The translations under genes were made by a program, and so were the position numbers. The notes under the pieces were generated by a model, which did not search any database, was not told where the DNA came from, and saw nothing but the letters and a program-made list of their open reading frames with translations. Below, in pieces: positions 1-9,050 of a stretch of DNA of 64,000 nucleotides. This DNA is from Jiella sonneratiae (GTDB lineage: Bacteria > Pseudomonadota > Alphaproteobacteria > Rhizobiales > Rhizobiaceae), in assembly GCF_017353515.1 (NCBI RefSeq), contig NZ_JAFMPY010000005.1, forward strand, positions 124,001 to 188,000, in the 5' to 3' direction. Numbering within the stretch: the first letter of the stretch is position 1; each line of letters starts with the position of its first letter.

Positions 1-891
1 CCCGGGCTGGAAAGGGTGTCGATCCTGAAGCCCGGCTATGCCATCGAATACGATCACGTCGATCCGCGCGAGCTCGACCGCTCGCTCGCCGTCCGCAAGG
101 CGCCGGGCCTGTTTCTCGCCGGCCAGATCAACGGCACCACCGGCTATGAGGAGGCGGCGGCCCAGGGGCTCGTCGCCGGGCTGAACGCCGCCCGGCTCGC
201 CGGCGGCGCCGCCCCGGTCGTCATCGGCCGAAGCGAGGCCTATGTCGGGGTGATGATCGACGACCTCACCCGCACCGGCGTCACCGAGCCCTATCGCATG
301 TTCACCTCGCGGGCCGAATTCCGCCTGTCGCTCAGGGCCGACAATGCCGACCGCCGGCTCACCCCGCTGGCGATCGCGCTCGGCATCGCCGACCCCTCGC
401 GCCGGCAGCGCTTCGAGGAAGGCGAGGCGGCCTTCTGCGCGGCCCGGACCGCGCTGGAAGCGGCGCGTGTGACGCCGGCCGAGGCCGCGCGCCACGGCAT
501 TGCCGTCAATCAGGACGGCCGCCGGCGGAGCGCCTGGCAGCTGCTCGCCCAGGGGGCGATCACCCGGGACGAGCTTGCCGGGCTCTGGCCGGAGCTTGCC
601 GCCATCGATGCGCCGACCTTCGGCCGGCTCGCCATCGAGGCGGCCTACGACGTCTATCTCGACCGCCAGAAGAAGGATCAGGACCGGCTGCGCCAGGACG
701 AGGCGCGGCGGATTCCGGCGGGTCTCGACTATGCCGCGATCCCGGGCCTTTCCAACGAGTTGCGGCAGAAGCTGACCGCCCGCCGGCCGCAGAGCGTCGC
801 CGAGGCGGAGCGCATCGACGGCATGACGCCGGCGGCGCTGGCTCTGCTGCTGGTGGCGCTGCGCCGCGGAAGCCTCGCCGATGCGGCGTGA
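1..891 (+). CDS. mnmG: tRNA uridine 5-carboxymethylaminomethyl modification enzyme MnmG (3' part)
   Basis: This is the C-terminal 296 residues of MnmG (GidA). With MnmE, this FAD enzyme modifies the wobble uridine of several tRNAs in the cytoplasm. The frame is open to the first base of the window, so the start and the N-terminal FAD fold lie upstream. Recognisable segments are the [14 protein letters not shown] stretch, the [13 protein letters not shown] stretch, the [19 protein letters not shown] block, and the C-terminal helical domain with [16 protein letters not shown]. rsmG begins a few bases after the stop, the usual order in alphaproteobacteria. Identification is firm; only the 5' end is missing. 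Confidence 0.96.
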   Translation, partial: PGLERVSILKPGYAIEYDHVDPRELDRSLAVRKAPGLFLAGQINGTTGYEEAAAQGLVAGLNAARLAGGAAPVVIGRSEAYVGVMIDDLTRTGVTEPYRMFTSRAEFRLSLRADNADRRLTPLAIALGIADPSRRQRFEEGEAAFCAARTALEAARVTPAEAARHGIAVNQDGRRRSAWQLLAQGAITRDELAGLWPELAAIDAPTFGRLAIEAAYDVYLDRQKKDQDRLRQDEARRIPAGLDYAAIPGLSNELRQKLTARRPQSVAEAERIDGMTPAALALLLVALRRGSLADAA

Positions 892-897
892 GGACCG

Positions 898-1788
898 GTG
901 ATGGCGCAGCGTGACGGCGGCGGCCGACGCAGCGGCGGCGCGGGTGCGGCCGGGGGCAGCGCACGACGCGGCAGTGCGCAGCGCGGCAGCGTCCGACCGG
1001 GGTCCGGGCCCGATTTGAAGCGCAGCGCCGCCGCGGCGCCGCAGACCGGGGCAAGCGCAGGTGAAGGACCGCCGGGGAGGGGACCGCCGGGGAGGGGGAC
1101 AACCTGGTCGCCGAGGCCGGGCGGGGCCTTAAAGGCGCTGGACCATGCGGCGATCGCCGCGCAGCAGGCCGAGGGGCGCGCCTGGTTCGTCGACGAGTTC
1201 GCGGTTTCACGTGAAACGCTGGCGCGTCTCGATACATATGTCGCCCTCCTCACCGAATGGCAACAGTGCATGAACCTCGTCGCGCCCTCGACGCTCGGCG
1301 ACGTCTGGCGGCGCCACGTCGCCGATTCGCTCGGGCTCGAAGCCCTGCTTCCGGCTGCCGGGTCGATCGTCGATCTCGGCTCGGGCGGCGGGTTGCCGGC
1401 CCTCGTCGTTGCCGCCTGCCGGCCGGAGACGCCGGTAGAAATGATCGAATCGAGCCAGAAGAAATGCGCCTTCCTCGCTGCCTCGGCGGCGGCGATGCGG
1501 GTCGAGGCGCGGCCGCATCCGCTCCGCATCGAAAACGCCGGCGCCGTCGTCGCCGGTGCCGGGATCGTCACGGCCCGGGCGCTCGCGTCGCTCGACACGC
1601 TGCTGCGGCTCGTCGCGCCGCGGGTTTCACGTGAAACGCGGTGCTTTTTCCAGAAGGGCCGCACTCATGAACAGGAAATTGCCGAAGCGGCTGCCCATTG
1701 GCGATTCACCATGATAATTCATGCTTCCAGGCTCGAAGCTGATTCGGTCGTCTTGGAAATCGCCGACATCGCGCCCCGGGCGAGCTGA
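898..1788 (+). CDS. rsmG: 16S rRNA (guanine527-N7)-methyltransferase RsmG, with N-terminal extension
   Basis: RsmG (GidB) is a SAM-dependent methyltransferase that modifies G527 of 16S rRNA. The family core runs from about residue 98 to the end: a LVAPSTLGDVWRRHVADSL stretch, the SAM-binding IVDLGSGGGLPALVVA stretch and the TARALASLDTLL segment. The 296-residue frame exceeds the usual 205-215 because about 85 residues of Gly/Arg/Pro-rich low-complexity sequence precede the core. The only later ATG/GTG/TTG seen before the core is TTG at 1015, so some extension persists with any start. Two perfect parS palindromes lie inside the gene, each encoding V-S-R-E-T. It sits between mnmG and parA, the classic partition-locus order. 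The start is uncertain. Confidence 0.9.
   Translation: MMAQRDGGGRRSGGAGAAGGSARRGSAQRGSVRPGSGPDLKRSAAAAPQTGASAGEGPPGRGPPGRGTTWSPRPGGALKALDHAAIAAQQAEGRAWFVDEFAVSRETLARLDTYVALLTEWQQCMNLVAPSTLGDVWRRHVADSLGLEALLPAAGSIVDLGSGGGLPALVVAACRPETPVEMIESSQKKCAFLAASAAAMRVEARPHPLRIENAGAVVAGAGIVTARALASLDTLLRLVAPRVSRETRCFFQKGRTHEQEIAEAAAHWRFTMIIHASRLEADSVVLEIADIAPRAS
1203..1218. promoter_or_regulatory. parS: parS centromere-like site 1
   Basis: Bases 1204-1217 are the perfect palindrome GTTTCACGTGAAAC, the conserved core of chromosomal parS bound by ParB. The site lies inside rsmG, about 1.6 kb upstream of parB, where parS is commonly found. Confidence 0.93.
1623..1638. promoter_or_regulatory. parS: parS centromere-like site 2
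   Basis: A second perfect GTTTCACGTGAAAC core occupies 1624-1637, 420 bp after the first and also inside rsmG. Paired parS sites next to parAB fit ParB nucleation and spreading near the chromosome origin. Confidence 0.93.
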
Positions 1789-1891
1789 CGGGGCGCCGGG
1801 AGCCGGCGGCGGAAGGGCGGCTTCGCGCCGTCGACGCGGCGGCGAAACCGGCAGGCGGAAGGCCCGAACCGACGCCGAAACGTTGGAAGAC

Positions 1892-2716
<825 letters not shown>

Positions 2717-2798
2717 CCGGGGCGGATCGGGGATGAGGGCGGAACGCGAGGAGTGGCGGGGCGGCGATGCAACCGACGATGCGGATGAGGACCGGACG

Positions 2799-3785
2799 AT
2801 GACCGAAGACAGATCTCGCCAGCGGCTGGGCCGGGGCCTCGCCTCGCTGATCGGCGCCGGCGCCGCCGGCCCGTCGCGCCCGGTGCCGGGCTTCGAGACC
2901 CAGCCCGCCGCGCCGACGATCGCCGCCGAGCGCTCGATCCCCGTCGGCCGGATCACCCCGAACCCGCACAATCCGCGCCGCACCTTCCGGCGGGAAGAGC
3001 TCGACGAGCTCGCCGCCTCGATCCGCCAGCACGGCGTCGTCCAGCCGCTCTTGGTGCGGCCCGTCGCCGGCGAGCCGTCGCGCTACGAGCTCGTCGCCGG
3101 CGAAAGGCGGCTGCGCGCCGCGATCCTCGCCGGCCTCGCCGAAGTGCCGGTGGTCACCCGCGAGATCAACGACCGCCAGTCGCTCGAGATCGCGATCATC
3201 GAGAACGTCCAGCGGACCGACCTCAACGCCATCGAGGAGGCGCTCGGCTACCAGGCGCTGATCGACGAGCACGGCTACACCCAGGCCGATCTCGCCGAGA
3301 TCCTCGCCAAGAGCCGCAGCCACGTGGCGAACACCCTGCGGCTCCTGAAGCTGCCGCAGGAGGTCCGCGCCATGGTCGAGAACGGCTCGCTCTCGGCGGG
3401 CGCCGCGCGCACCGCCGTCACCGCGGAGGATCCGCTGTCGCTCGCCCGCCGCATCGTCGCGGAAAACCTTTCGGTACGCGAGGCCGAAGCGCTCGCCCGC
3501 GACCCGGCGGCGATCGAGGAGCCGGCGCTGCGGGGCCCGGTCCGCGGCGGCCGCGCCCGCCGGGGCCGGGACACCGCCCCGGAAGACAAAAGCGACGCGA
3601 TCATCGCCTATGAGCGGCGCCTGCGCGAGGCGACCGGCTTCGAGGTGACGATCGAGCTTCAGGCCGGGCGGCCGGTGGTCTCGCTCGTCCTCGACCGCGA
3701 GAGCGATCTCGACGGGCTGATCGAGCGGCTCGACCAGCGCGGCTACGCGCCCGCCTTCGCCGGGCCGCGCCTGCGCTCGCTCTGA
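2799..3785 (+). CDS. parB: Chromosome partitioning protein ParB
   Basis: ParB is the CTP-dependent clamp that loads at parS and spreads along the origin region. At 328 residues it has the N-terminal RQRLGRGLASLIG ParA-interacting start, the ParB/Srx CTPase block (IPVGRITPNPHNPRRTF, ELVAGERRLRAAILAG, IIENVQRTDLNAIEEA), a helix-turn-helix (TQADLAEILAKSRSHVANTL) and a C-terminal dimerisation domain. The ATG at 2799 gives the normal N-terminus; the open frame before it has no family similarity. Its targets, two perfect parS sites, are inside rsmG. Confidence 0.95.
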   Translation: MTEDRSRQRLGRGLASLIGAGAAGPSRPVPGFETQPAAPTIAAERSIPVGRITPNPHNPRRTFRREELDELAASIRQHGVVQPLLVRPVAGEPSRYELVAGERRLRAAILAGLAEVPVVTREINDRQSLEIAIIENVQRTDLNAIEEALGYQALIDEHGYTQADLAEILAKSRSHVANTLRLLKLPQEVRAMVENGSLSAGAARTAVTAEDPLSLARRIVAENLSVREAEALARDPAAIEEPALRGPVRGGRARRGRDTAPEDKSDAIIAYERRLREATGFEVTIELQAGRPVVSLVLDRESDLDGLIERLDQRGYAPAFAGPRLRSL

Positions 3786-3795
3786 GACCGGCGGC

Positions 3796-4842
3796 ATGGC
3801 CCAGAAGAAGGCCGGCGAGGTCGAAGCCTTCCTGGCACGGCCGGATTTCGCCTATTCGCTGGTTCTCGTCTACGGCCCGGACGTCGGCCTCGTCGCGGAG
3901 CGCTCGGCGAAGCTTGCCGCGACCTTCGGCGTCGACCCCGCCGATCCCTTCGCCGCCGTCACCCTTGCGGCCGACGAGATCGAGAAGGACATCGGCCGGC
4001 TCTACGACGAGGCGAAGACGCTGTCGCTGCTCGGCGGCCGGCGGCTCGTGCGGGTGCGCGGCGCCGGCGCCGGCCGGGCGCTGTCGGACGCCGTCGGCGA
4101 TCTCGGCGGCGAAAGGCTGCCGGAGACGCTCATCCTCGTCGAGGCGGGAGACCTGAAGAAGAGCGCGGGTCTGCGCCTCAATGCCGAGCGCGGGCGGCAC
4201 GCGATGGCGCTGCCCTGCTATCAGGACGAGGGCAGGGCGCTCGACCAGATGATCGACGAGGAGCTGACGGCCGCCGGGCTCTCCATGGACCGGGAGGCGC
4301 GCGAGGCGCTGAAGGCGCGGCTCGGGGCCGACCGTATCGCCTCGCGCGGCGAAGTGAAGAAGCTCTGCCTCTACGCCCTCGGCGCCCCGACGGTGACCGA
4401 GGAGGATGTCGCGGCGATCGTCGGCGACGTCTCGGCCGATGCCCTCGAAGAGGCGATCGACGCGGCGGCGGCGGGCGAGGTGAAGCGGCTGCCGCATCTG
4501 ATCGACCGGCTGGCGACGGCGGGCACGCCGACTTTCCAGCTGCATCAGAACCTCCTGCGCTATTTCCAGCAGCTCGAAGCGCTGCGCGAAGGCGTCGAGC
4601 GGCGGGGAGAGCCGGTGGCGCGGGCGGTCGAGCGGCGCAGGCCGCATTTTCGCCGGCGCCCGGCGCTGGAGGCGGCGCTGTCGGCCTGGACGCTGGCGGC
4701 GATCGACCGGCGCCTGCAGGCGATCGAGGCCGACATCCTGGCGAGCCGCAAGGAGGCAGGGCTCGCCCTGACGATCACCCACCGCACGCTGATGGAGACA
4801 GCCGTCGAGGCCGCCCGGCTGCGGGCCCGCGGCCGGGGCTGA
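3796..4842 (+). CDS. holA: DNA polymerase III subunit delta
   Basis: HolA is the clamp-loader delta subunit that opens the sliding clamp. The 348-residue sequence shows the start MAQKKAGEVEAFLARP, the SLVLVYGPDVGLVAERS strand, the KTLSLLGGRRLVRVR stretch and a C-terminal collar region (TPTFQLHQNLLRYFQQLEAL). It starts 10 bp after parB and is probably co-transcribed with it. In many relatives lptE lies next to holA; here the next recognisable gene is a glycosyltransferase about 450 bp away on the same strand. Confidence 0.92.
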   Translation: MAQKKAGEVEAFLARPDFAYSLVLVYGPDVGLVAERSAKLAATFGVDPADPFAAVTLAADEIEKDIGRLYDEAKTLSLLGGRRLVRVRGAGAGRALSDAVGDLGGERLPETLILVEAGDLKKSAGLRLNAERGRHAMALPCYQDEGRALDQMIDEELTAAGLSMDREAREALKARLGADRIASRGEVKKLCLYALGAPTVTEEDVAAIVGDVSADALEEAIDAAAAGEVKRLPHLIDRLATAGTPTFQLHQNLLRYFQQLEALREGVERRGEPVARAVERRRPHFRRRPALEAALSAWTLAAIDRRLQAIEADILASRKEAGLALTITHRTLMETAVEAARLRARGRG

Positions 4843-5290
4843 GGCGGCCGGCACCAGGCCGCCAAGCCGACCAGAGCCCCGCGGATCTGGAAGACCGCAC
4901 GGGCGGCGGCGGTGCCGTCGGGCGAGGCGTACGATGACAGGAACCATCGCCGACGCTTTGATCTCCCCGTGCGCGGCGAGGGCGATGCCCGGCAGTGCCG
5001 AGGGGGTGCCGCGTGCGGCGACGAATGGAGCGAGGTGCCGCTCGCTCTCGCCGAAGCCGGACGCGGTGTGGACAAGACGACGCTCGCGGTGCGGGGGCTC
5101 GAACCGAGATGGCCAGCCCCCGCCTCGCGTGACAGAGTGGACGAGGGGCGGACTCGAATCGGCGGCGCCCCGACCTTCGTCGCGGCTGCGGCACGGCCGC
5201 CGGTCGTCGCCACCGCAGGCGTTGTTTCGGGCGCCTCGGCACTCCGGTGCAGGGTGGCCCGCCCGCAGCTTCACGGATTGGGTCGGCCAT
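4843..5290. other. Gene-poor stretch between holA and the glycosyltransferase
   Basis: No convincing gene was found in these 448 bp. The long reading frames on both strands are Arg/Pro/Ala-rich, resemble no family I know, and look like high-GC artefacts. The one clear structure is a hairpin at 5091-5123, listed separately. The stretch probably holds the end of the par-holA transcript and the promoter of the next gene. Confidence 0.6.
5091..5123. terminator. Hairpin, possible terminator after holA
   Basis: GCGGGGGCT at 5091-5099 is perfectly complementary to AGCCCCCGC at 5115-5123, with a 15-nt loop. No T-tract follows, so termination is only one possible role. The loop contains a CGAACC motif that superficially recalls a tRNA arm, but no tRNA fold could be built around it. 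Confidence 0.35.
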
Positions 5291-6490
5291 ATGTGGTCTT
5301 CGTCTCGCGCGCTCATGCGTCCCCGATTGCTGTCGCGCCTCACGCGCCAAAGCCGTGCCGGAAAAGGCGGCGGTGGATCGGGACGCCATGTCCTCGGAAC
5401 CGTGACCGAGCGCGAAGCCGCCCTTATCCGGCAGGACGTGCCCGCACCTGACCCCGGCGTCGCCGTCTACGAGAACTGCTTCGTACCGCCGGCCCGGATC
5501 GACGCGATGGCGCCGCTGACGATGGCTGCGGGCGCATATCGGGCGGACGGCACGATGATTGCGGGAACCGGCCTGCAACGGCCCCACGGCGGCGCGATCC
5601 GGGAGACCGTTCTGAGCTACGACGAGCTGCAGGTGAATGGCGAAGAATACGCCGAGGCCGTCTATGGCGGCTACATCCTTCCCCATTTCGGGCATTTCAT
5701 GATCGAGAGCGCCGCGCGGCTCTGGTGGGTGGCGCGCAACCGATATCAGGGCCCGGTGATCTTCCAGACGGTCCTGCCGAAGTTCCCGGACTATGCGCAG
5801 CGCTTCTTTTCCCTGCTCGGCGTCAGCCCCGTCGTCCTCGACGGGGCCGAGGGCGTCCGCGTCCGCTCGCTGATCGTCCCGGATGCCGCGGCCATGGAAC
5901 GGGGCGGAGTGCATCGCAGCTTCCTTCTGCCCTTCCAGCAGATCGCCGAAGCATCGGCGCAAAAGACCGGCCCGGAAAGGCTCTTCGTGTCGCGAGGCCG
6001 GGGCGTCGGGGTCGTCTTCGGCGAGGCCACGGTGCAGAAGGCGTTGCGCAAGGAGGGCTTCGCGGTGCTGGACCCGACCCGGGCAACGCTGCCCGAACAG
6101 ATCGCGGCCTTCGCCAACGCCCGGGAAATCGTCGGCTGTACCGGTTCGGCAATGCACAACGTCCTTTACTCCCGCCAAGCCGCCAGGGTGGCCTTCCTCT
6201 GCCGGAGCGGATCGATCGCACCGACTTTCCCGGCAATCGACCAGGCACTCGAATCCTACGAGAGCTTTTACATCTACGCGGCGCTGAACCCGCTGCCCAC
6301 CACCAGCGGCCTGATGAGCCCGCGTCTCATCGATTCCGAGGCCTGTTGCCGCCATCTCTTCGAGGCCGGCTTCCTGTCGAGGCTTCCGAAAATCGATCCG
6401 CGCGATCTCGTCGAGGAGCGCGATCTCTACATGCGCGAATGGCGGCGCCTGCATGATGCGAAGACGCCGCCCAAGGGTCGCGCGCCGTGA
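5291..6490 (+). CDS. Glycosyltransferase family 61-like protein
   Basis: This probable glycosyltransferase of the GT61 (DUF563) type would act in surface polysaccharide synthesis. Supporting segments are YGGYILPHFGHFMIESAARL (the family's H-x-x-H-F-x-x-E/D region), RLFVSRGRG in the middle, and EQIAAFANAREIVGCTGSAM near the end, which corresponds to the family's conserved G-A/S-x-x-x-N region. With ATG 5291 the protein has 399 residues; ATG 5315 is another option, and the homologous part begins only around 5400. No signal peptide or membrane helix is evident. It stands alone, with no polysaccharide genes nearby. The acceptor and sugar cannot be told. Confidence 0.72.
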   Translation: MWSSSRALMRPRLLSRLTRQSRAGKGGGGSGRHVLGTVTEREAALIRQDVPAPDPGVAVYENCFVPPARIDAMAPLTMAAGAYRADGTMIAGTGLQRPHGGAIRETVLSYDELQVNGEEYAEAVYGGYILPHFGHFMIESAARLWWVARNRYQGPVIFQTVLPKFPDYAQRFFSLLGVSPVVLDGAEGVRVRSLIVPDAAAMERGGVHRSFLLPFQQIAEASAQKTGPERLFVSRGRGVGVVFGEATVQKALRKEGFAVLDPTRATLPEQIAAFANAREIVGCTGSAMHNVLYSRQAARVAFLCRSGSIAPTFPAIDQALESYESFYIYAALNPLPTTSGLMSPRLIDSEACCRHLFEAGFLSRLPKIDPRDLVEERDLYMREWRRLHDAKTPPKGRAP

Positions 6491-6583
6491 CGACGGCCGG
6501 GCAGCGACGGGGCGGCGCTCCTCGCGAAGCCGTCCGGCGCCGATCCCTCGGCGAACCTGTGACGGCGTCCGGCGATGCTCGAA

Positions 6584-8713
6584 TTACTCGGTCAGTCCCA
6601 TCAGCCTGAGCGCGAAGGCGTGGATGTAGGCGACCTCCTCCAGCTTGGAGAAGCGGCCGGAGGCGCCGGCATGGCCGGAATCCATGTTGGTGCGCAGGAG
6701 CACCGGATTGTCGTCGGTCTTCATCTCGCGCAGCCGCGCCACCCATTTGGCCGGTTCCCAATAGGTGACGCGCGGATCGGTCAGGCCGGCGAGCACGAGG
6801 ATCGGCGGATAGGCCTGGCGCTTGACGTTGTCGTAGGGGCTGTAGGAGGCGATCACCGCGTAGTCCTCGCCCGACAGCACCGGGTTGCCCCATTCGGGCC
6901 ATTCCGGCGGGGTCAGCGGCAGCGTCTCGTCGAGCATCGTGTTGAGGACGTCGACGAAGGGGACGACGGCGACGATGCCGCCGAACTTTTCCGGCGCCAT
7001 GTTGGCGACGGCCCCCATCAGCATGCCGCCGGCCGAGCCGCCCTCGGCGATGATGAGCCGGTGCGTGGTGAAGCCCTCGGCGACGAGATGGTCGGCGGCG
7101 GCGATGAAGTCGGTGAAGGTGTTGGCCTTGTTGCGGCGGCGGCCGGCATCGTACCAGCGGAAGCCCTTGTCCTTGCCGCCGCGGATGTGGGCGATGGCGT
7201 AGACGAAGCCGCGATCGACCAGCGACAGGATGTTGGCGTTGAAGCTCGCCGGAATGGTGATGCCGTAGGAGCCGTAGCCGTAGAGGAGGGCGGGCGCCGA
7301 GCCGTCGAGCGGCGTGTCGCGGCGGTAGAGCAGCGACACCGGCACGGTCTCGCCGTCCTTGGCCGGGGCGAAGATGCGGCGGGTGACATAGGCGTGCGGA
7401 TCGTGGCCGGAGGGGATCTCCTGCGTCTTCAGGAGCTTCCGTTCGCGGCTTTCGACGTCGTACTCGAAGGTCTGGGTCGGCGTGGTCAGCGAGGAATAGG
7501 TGAAGCGGATCGCCGTCGTGTCGAACTCGTAGGTGCCCGACAGGCCGAGGGAATAGGCCTCTTCGGCGAAGGCGACCGCGTGTTCGGCGCCGTCCGAGAG
7601 CCGCTTGACGACGATGCGCGGCAGGCCCTCGCGGCGCTCCAGCCAGATCAGGTGGTTTGAAAGCACGAAGTGGTCGAGGATCAGCCGGCCGTCCTCGTGC
7701 GGCACGTAGTCGGTCCATTCCCGCCGGCCGACGGCGTCGACCGGCGCGGTGACGATCTTGAAGTCCTGCGCGCCGTCGGCATTGGTGCGGATGTAGAGGG
7801 TGCCGCCGCCCTCGTCGACGTCGTATTCGACGCCGGTCTCGCGCTCGGCGAGGAGCCGCGGCTCGGCGGCGGGGTTGGCCGCCGGGATCAGCCAGCATTC
7901 CGAGGTCTCGTGGTCGTGGATGTCGATCACCACGAACTCGTCGGACTGGGTCTTGCCGACGCCCATGAAGAAGCCGGCGTCGGTCTCCTCGTAGATCAGC
8001 GCGTCGTTGGCCGGATGGTCGCCGAGCCGGTGGTAGAAGACCCGGCTCGGACGGTGGTTGGAATCGAGCCGGGTGTAGAACAGGCCGTTGCAGCGCGCCG
8101 ACCAGACGCCGCCGCCGCCGGTGTCCTCGACGATGTCGGCGGTGTCCTCGCCGGTCTCGAGGTCGCGGATGCGCAGGGTGTAGAATTCCGAGCCCTTGTC
8201 GTCATAGGCCCAGGCGAGCAAGCGATGGTCGCCGGAATGGCTGGCGCCGCCGAGCGAGAAATACGGCCGGCCCTCGGCCTCCTTGACCGCGTCGATCAGC
8301 ACCTTGGCCTCGCCGCCCGCGCGCGGCGTGCGCACGAAGCGCGGATATTCGGCGCCGGCCTCGTAGGCGATGCCGTAGGCGAACGGTCCGTCGGGAGCGG
8401 GAACGGAGGAATCGTCCTCCTTGATGCGGCCGCGCATCTCCTTCACCAGCGCCTCGCGCAGCGCCTCGGTGCCGGCCATGACGCTTTTCTGGTAGGCGTT
8501 CTCGGCCTCGAGATGGGTGCGGATCGCCGGGTCGAGCAGTCCGGCGTCCTTGAACACCTCCTGCCAGTTCTCCGCCCGCAGCCAGGCATAGGGGTCGACG
8601 CGTTCGCGGCCGTGGCGGATGTCCGACATGACGCGCTGCTCGGGCAGCGGCGGCTTGGGAAGGTCGGCGGGAACGGCGAATCGGTTCGTCACGGGCAGGT
8701 CTTCCGGGCTCAT
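6584..8713 (-). CDS. ptrB: Oligopeptidase B (S9 family serine peptidase)
   Basis: This cytoplasmic serine peptidase of the prolyl oligopeptidase family would cleave short peptides after basic residues. It has 709 residues, close to the family norm of about 690-700. The N-terminal beta-propeller starts after VDPYAWLRAENWQEV. The C-terminal alpha/beta-hydrolase domain holds the nucleophile in EGGSAGGMLMG (Ser about 560), the acid in AGLTDPRVTYW and the histidine in MDSGHAGASG. The start at 8713 (MSPEDLPVTNRF) is preferred because the 60 extra residues upstream are not family-like. It is transcribed away from the mrp operon. Oligopeptidase B rather than prolyl oligopeptidase fits the length and the early DPYAWLR segment. 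Confidence 0.93.
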   Translation of the reverse strand: MSPEDLPVTNRFAVPADLPKPPLPEQRVMSDIRHGRERVDPYAWLRAENWQEVFKDAGLLDPAIRTHLEAENAYQKSVMAGTEALREALVKEMRGRIKEDDSSVPAPDGPFAYGIAYEAGAEYPRFVRTPRAGGEAKVLIDAVKEAEGRPYFSLGGASHSGDHRLLAWAYDDKGSEFYTLRIRDLETGEDTADIVEDTGGGGVWSARCNGLFYTRLDSNHRPSRVFYHRLGDHPANDALIYEETDAGFFMGVGKTQSDEFVVIDIHDHETSECWLIPAANPAAEPRLLAERETGVEYDVDEGGGTLYIRTNADGAQDFKIVTAPVDAVGRREWTDYVPHEDGRLILDHFVLSNHLIWLERREGLPRIVVKRLSDGAEHAVAFAEEAYSLGLSGTYEFDTTAIRFTYSSLTTPTQTFEYDVESRERKLLKTQEIPSGHDPHAYVTRRIFAPAKDGETVPVSLLYRRDTPLDGSAPALLYGYGSYGITIPASFNANILSLVDRGFVYAIAHIRGGKDKGFRWYDAGRRRNKANTFTDFIAAADHLVAEGFTTHRLIIAEGGSAGGMLMGAVANMAPEKFGGIVAVVPFVDVLNTMLDETLPLTPPEWPEWGNPVLSGEDYAVIASYSPYDNVKRQAYPPILVLAGLTDPRVTYWEPAKWVARLREMKTDDNPVLLRTNMDSGHAGASGRFSKLEEVAYIHAFALRLMGLTE

Positions 8714-9050
8714 CGTCGAAGGGGCGGATGGCTCTTGGCGCGATTTCAGCCCAATCCGCCGACAATTGCCACCTCTCGACGCCCGTCGGCGGCATGGCGC
8801 CCACGGAATGGTAACGGAAGTGTTGACCAACTGCCGGTAAATCGGCGCACCGAGATCTGCGCCGCAGGTAAGTCCTCGCCGCCGGCTGTGCAAGCCTCGT
8901 CACGGGGGAGCGGACGTCGCGCCGCGGAAATTGCCGCAGGTCCCGCCGGCGACCCACGTCCTTGCTCCCGGACGTGCCGGTTCTTATAGAACGGTGACTG
9001 GCATGCCGTTCCGGCGGCAGGCCTTCCGGGGGAAACGGCAGGGACGGCGG
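8714..9050. other. Divergent intergenic region between ptrB and mrpA
   Basis: The 337 bp separate two divergently transcribed genes and must hold both promoters. A candidate mrp promoter is listed at 8962-8990. No further gene, repeat or RNA was recognised. Confidence 0.6.
8962..8990 (+). promoter_or_regulatory. Candidate sigma-70-type promoter of the mrp operon
   Basis: TTGCTC at 8962-8967 and TATAGA at 8985-8990 are separated by 17 bp, a near-consensus housekeeping promoter. It lies about 60 bp upstream of the preferred mrpA start. This is a match by eye only. Confidence 0.45.

Noticed and set aside
5091-5170. tRNA-like CGAACC and CGAATC motifs after holA
   Set aside because: No cloverleaf could be built on either strand: the T-arm stems do not pair and there is no matching acceptor stem.
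3601-5343. Long minus-strand reading frame of 580 codons over holA and the gap after it
   Set aside because: It is antisense to holA over most of its length and Arg/Pro-rich, without any recognisable domain; it looks like a high-GC shadow frame.
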